Of a stretch of DNA of 64,000 bases, positions 61,686 through 64,000 are shown piece after piece (the first letter of the stretch is position 1; each line of letters opens with the position of its first letter). The notes under the pieces are model-generated. The model did not search any database. It saw nothing but the letters and a program-made list of their open reading frames with translations, and had not been told where the DNA came from. The stretch spans positions 17,452 to 81,451 of the forward strand of contig CAMTWO010000026.1 in assembly GCA_947085405.1 (NCBI GenBank), written 5' to 3'. The translations under genes and the position numbers were made by a program. The DNA is from JASEGV01 sp947085405 (GTDB lineage: Bacteria; Bacteroidota; Ignavibacteria; UBA10030; BY39).

Positions 61686-61761
61686 GTCCGCTGAATCCCG
61701 CTTTGGCGGAAGTCCCGACCTGCCTGCGCAGGCAGGAAGCTTTCGGGACGTAGGAGGATTG
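61686..61761. repeat. 76-bp intergenic repeat, copy 2
   Basis: This is the second copy of the 61335-61420 unit in the same orientation, matching throughout except for a clean ten-base deletion between two GCGG tetranucleotides. Such a change is what slippage or recombination between GCGG repeats would give. The nested palindrome is fully kept. Confidence 0.85.
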
Positions 61762-61886
61762 ACCATTTATCCAATGATTCAATGATATGAAACCTTCTGC
61801 TTGATTCTTAATCTTTCCTATCTTATCTTACAATTGTTTCATTAACGGACTGAGTGCTTGAGTGGTAAAACAATAAAGGAAATACT

Positions 61887-63149
61887 ATGAACACACAACA
61901 ACTACTACAAAAAATAGCGACGCGTTTCCGGTTTATGCTTATTGTTTTCGCTATACTTTTTTCCATGCTTGAGAATCCACTTGCCAATGCACAAACGCAA
62001 ATAAAAATCGGGGTTCTTGCCTATAGGGGCAGTGAAGAAGCACTAAGCTGCTGGAACCCAACCGCCAAATACTTAACATCCGAAATTCCACAACACTCTT
62101 TTGTAATCGTTCCATTAGGTTACGATTCGCTGCATAAAGCTGTTGAGGCTGAAGTAATAGATTTTGTAATCACTAATCCTTCAAACTATGTTGAACTTGA
62201 ATCAGCATACGGTACAACAAGAATTGCCACATTGAAAACGCTGTTTCATGGCAACCCATTAAAAATGTATGGGGGGGTGATTTTTACAAAGGCGGACAGA
62301 AATGATATAACGGATTTGAGCGACCTCGAAGGAAAGAAGTTCATGGCAGTGGAAAAAGGGTCTTTAGGCGGCTGGCAAATTGCGTGGCGCGAGTTCAATC
62401 AAATAGGTATTGACCCTTTCAGCGATTTTGCCGAACTAGAATTTACAGGTTTTCCGCACGACCTTGTAGTTCTTGGCGTAAGGGATGGCAAAGCTGATGC
62501 CGGCACTATGCGTACCGGTATTCTTGAAAGCATGGCAGCCGAAGGAAAGATAAACCTTTCGGATTTTCGCATCCTGAACCCGCAGGTGCGTGAAGATTTT
62601 CCACAGCTTCTAAGCACACGCTTATATCCTGAATGGGCGTTTGCAAAAACGAAGCATTCATCGGATGAATTAGCTGAGCAAGTCGTTATTGCACTCCTGA
62701 AATTGTCTTATGAAAGCGAGCCTGCCAGAGCCGCAGCAATCGAGGGCTGGACAGTTCCCCTTGATTATATGTTGGTTCATGAACTTATGATGGAATTGCG
62801 GATTGGACATTATAAGGATTTTGGTAAATTGACTCTCGAGGATGCACTAATAAAGTACTGGTATTTAATTGCTCTATTGATAATTGTATTAATTCTGAGT
62901 GCGTTTATTGTTATCTATATTAAGAAGTCTAACATCAAGCTCCATCATGCAAAAACTGAAATTGAGAAGGAACGGAGTAATCTTGAGCTTCGTGTAGCGG
63001 AGCGGACACAAGAATTACAAAACGGACTCGATGAACTCCGCCGCTGGCATAGTGTAACATTAGACAGAGAAGACCGTGTGATTGAACTTAAGCATGAAGT
63101 GAATGAATTATTGAAACAACTTGGTAAACCGGGTAAGTATAGTAATTAA
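61887..63149 (+). CDS. PhnD-like substrate-binding membrane sensor without kinase domain
   Basis: A 420-residue protein. A signal/anchor helix near 14-35 is followed by a PhnD-type phosphate/phosphonate-binding domain (about 40-310; KIGVLAYRGSEEALSCW, LEGKKFMAVEKGSLGG). A transmembrane helix comes next (YLIALLIIVLILSAFIVIYI, about 330-350), then a cytoplasmic coiled coil with AERTQELQNGLDELRRWH and ending ELKHEVNELLKQLG. This tail is the linker usually found before HisKA or PAS domains, but the protein stops there. It may signal through the kinase encoded at 58182. Confidence 0.83.
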   Translation: MNTQQLLQKIATRFRFMLIVFAILFSMLENPLANAQTQIKIGVLAYRGSEEALSCWNPTAKYLTSEIPQHSFVIVPLGYDSLHKAVEAEVIDFVITNPSNYVELESAYGTTRIATLKTLFHGNPLKMYGGVIFTKADRNDITDLSDLEGKKFMAVEKGSLGGWQIAWREFNQIGIDPFSDFAELEFTGFPHDLVVLGVRDGKADAGTMRTGILESMAAEGKINLSDFRILNPQVREDFPQLLSTRLYPEWAFAKTKHSSDELAEQVVIALLKLSYESEPARAAAIEGWTVPLDYMLVHELMMELRIGHYKDFGKLTLEDALIKYWYLIALLIIVLILSAFIVIYIKKSNIKLHHAKTEIEKERSNLELRVAERTQELQNGLDELRRWHSVTLDREDRVIELKHEVNELLKQLGKPGKYSN

Positions 63150-63246
63150 CACCTCCCCGCCTGCTCGCCGACGTTCAGAGAACTTAGGCGAACCTTCCTC
63201 TTAAGATCTAACATGGCGGGCAGGACTTCAGTGAGGTGCATATTAA

Positions 63247-63513
63247 CACCTCGATTTATCGAGGTGGATAGAAACGAAAAGAAACGAGAGTAACTGTTTT
63301 ACTCGTACGCCTTTGGCGTAACAGTTTACAAAGATTAAACCGTTGAAACGGTTAGTCATCTATCGACTTGTTGGATTAACACCTGACTAAAGTCAGGTGT
63401 TAATTCTGAACTGATAGGTTAACATATTAACACCTCACTTCAGTGAGGTGAAAAGAAAAAGAAATAACTACGCTAAACTGTTTCTCCGAAGGAGTCCTTC
63501 GGACAACAGTTTA
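63247..63513. repeat. REP-like palindrome array upstream of the Y1 transposase
   Basis: Six palindromes lie in the 381-bp gap: CACCTCGA/TCGAGGTG (63247-63266), AACTGTT/AACAGTT enclosing TACGCC/GGCGTA (63292-63326), AACCGTT/AACGGTT (63338-63353), a 13-bp stem TTAACACCTGACT (63376-63403), CACCTCACT/AGTGAGGTG (63431-63450), and TAAACTGTT/AACAGTTTA enclosing TCCGAAGGA/TCCTTCGGA (63474-63513). Y1 transposases of the REP class recognise such hairpins. Bases 63150-63246 carry further GC-rich repeat pieces and no gene. Confidence 0.82.
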
Positions 63514-63530
63514 AGAAAGGAGAAAAACTT

Positions 63531-63980
63531 ATGTCCCTACATTCATACACAAAATGCTGGCTGCATCTTGTATGGAATACGCTCGACAAAGAGAAGCTTC
63601 TGAATACTCCTGAAGTTAGGAATGTGGTCTCTTCATACATATCAGATTATTCAAAAGAGAAAAATATTTACATGAAGATTAACCATGTTAATCCCGAACA
63701 CGTTCATGCGCTTATAGACTTACCGACGAATATCACAATCGAAAATGTTTTTAAGCTATTCAAGGGCAGCTCATCCCACTGGATCAATGAAAACAACTTG
63801 ATACGTACTAAATTCGCATGGGGACGCGGTTATGGTGCATTTTCCGTATCAGAATCAGATGTCGAAAGAGTTTTTCAATATATTAAGACTCAAGATGATC
63901 ACCACCGGAAGATAGTTTTTGCTGAAGAATTTCATAAATTTATAGAAGCTTATGGATTGAAGTACATCAAAGAAGATTAG
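63531..63980 (+). CDS. REP-associated tyrosine (Y1/IS200-like) transposase
   Basis: A 149-residue HUH-family transposase. The metal-binding HUH motif is HVHALI, and the nucleophilic tyrosine is probably in VFQYIKTQDDHH. The segment between them contains FKGSSSHWINE and AWGRGYGAFSVS, typical of single-copy RAYT proteins rather than classical IS200. A GGAG site precedes the ATG. Its gene is preceded by a dense hairpin array with families also found at 55.7 kb, consistent with mobilising REP sequences. Confidence 0.9.
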   Translation: MSLHSYTKCWLHLVWNTLDKEKLLNTPEVRNVVSSYISDYSKEKNIYMKINHVNPEHVHALIDLPTNITIENVFKLFKGSSSHWINENNLIRTKFAWGRGYGAFSVSESDVERVFQYIKTQDDHHRKIVFAEEFHKFIEAYGLKYIKED

Positions 63981-64000
63981 TGCCTAAACTCAGTTGACTC

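Noticed and set aside
57374..63513. Palindrome arrays as CRISPR arrays
   Set aside because: The hairpins differ in sequence, have irregular spacing, no uniform spacers and no cas genes nearby; REP-type repeats explain them better.

Overview
This AT-rich window looks like part of the chromosome of a Gram-negative member of the Bacteroidota/Chlorobiota/Ignavibacteriota (FCB) assemblage. A secreted protein ends in a type IX secretion sorting domain, there is the FCB-type alternative GlmU-like protein, menaquinone is made by the futalosine route, and there is an ExbB-ExbD-ExbD-TonB operon. Unlike typical Bacteroidetes, many genes carry clear Shine-Dalgarno sequences, and two canonical -35/-10 promoters with 17-bp spacers can be read. 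That favours a Chlorobi/Ignavibacteria-like lineage, but this is inference and no 16S gene is present.

Region 1 (1-9 kb) is built around chorismate: the end of mqnA, then mqnC, pabB, pabC, a DUF2148 ferredoxin-like protein and rubrerythrin on the plus strand. A beta-CASP nuclease, mqnD and menG lie on the minus strand, followed by aroF. Region 2 (9-17 kb) holds an ABC exporter, a TPR/periplasmic-binding fusion, radC, a small lipoprotein with a LysM-like partner, phoH and mazG. Region 3 (17-27 kb) has a receiver/histidine kinase/NtrC set, a STAS protein, the ExbBDD-TonB-PstS-like-TPR operon, pyrophosphatase and tRNA-Thr(CGT). Downstream of the tRNA is a second tRNA 3' end that is split by a 164-bp element with inverted terminal repeats. 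Region 4 (27.7-34.8 kb) is housekeeping: a secreted PHP-like protein, rpmE, GlmU-like, rsmB, a DUF1028 protein and a threonine dehydrogenase.

Region 5 (34.9-55.5 kb) is a defence-rich accessory region. It starts with a tight four-gene operon: PLD-nuclease/SNF2 helicase, Bro-N protein, large N6-adenine methyltransferase and CDC48-like AAA ATPase. A relic of another methyltransferase 3' end follows. Next comes an acpS, acsA, membrane protein, ACP and kbl cluster. After it sits an AbiE toxin-antitoxin cassette enclosed by a 60-bp direct repeat that duplicates the cold-shock gene terminator. Then comes a TdeIII-like restriction-modification locus with an intact methyltransferase and AIPR gene but a dead endonuclease gene. 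A second kbl paralogue closes the region.

Region 6 (57-64 kb) has a receiver plus a large hybrid histidine kinase and a PhnD-like membrane sensor without a kinase domain. Arrays of short palindromes follow, ending beside a REP-associated Y1 transposase. The same palindrome families recur at 55.7 kb and 44.1 kb, so this element family has probably been active across the genome.
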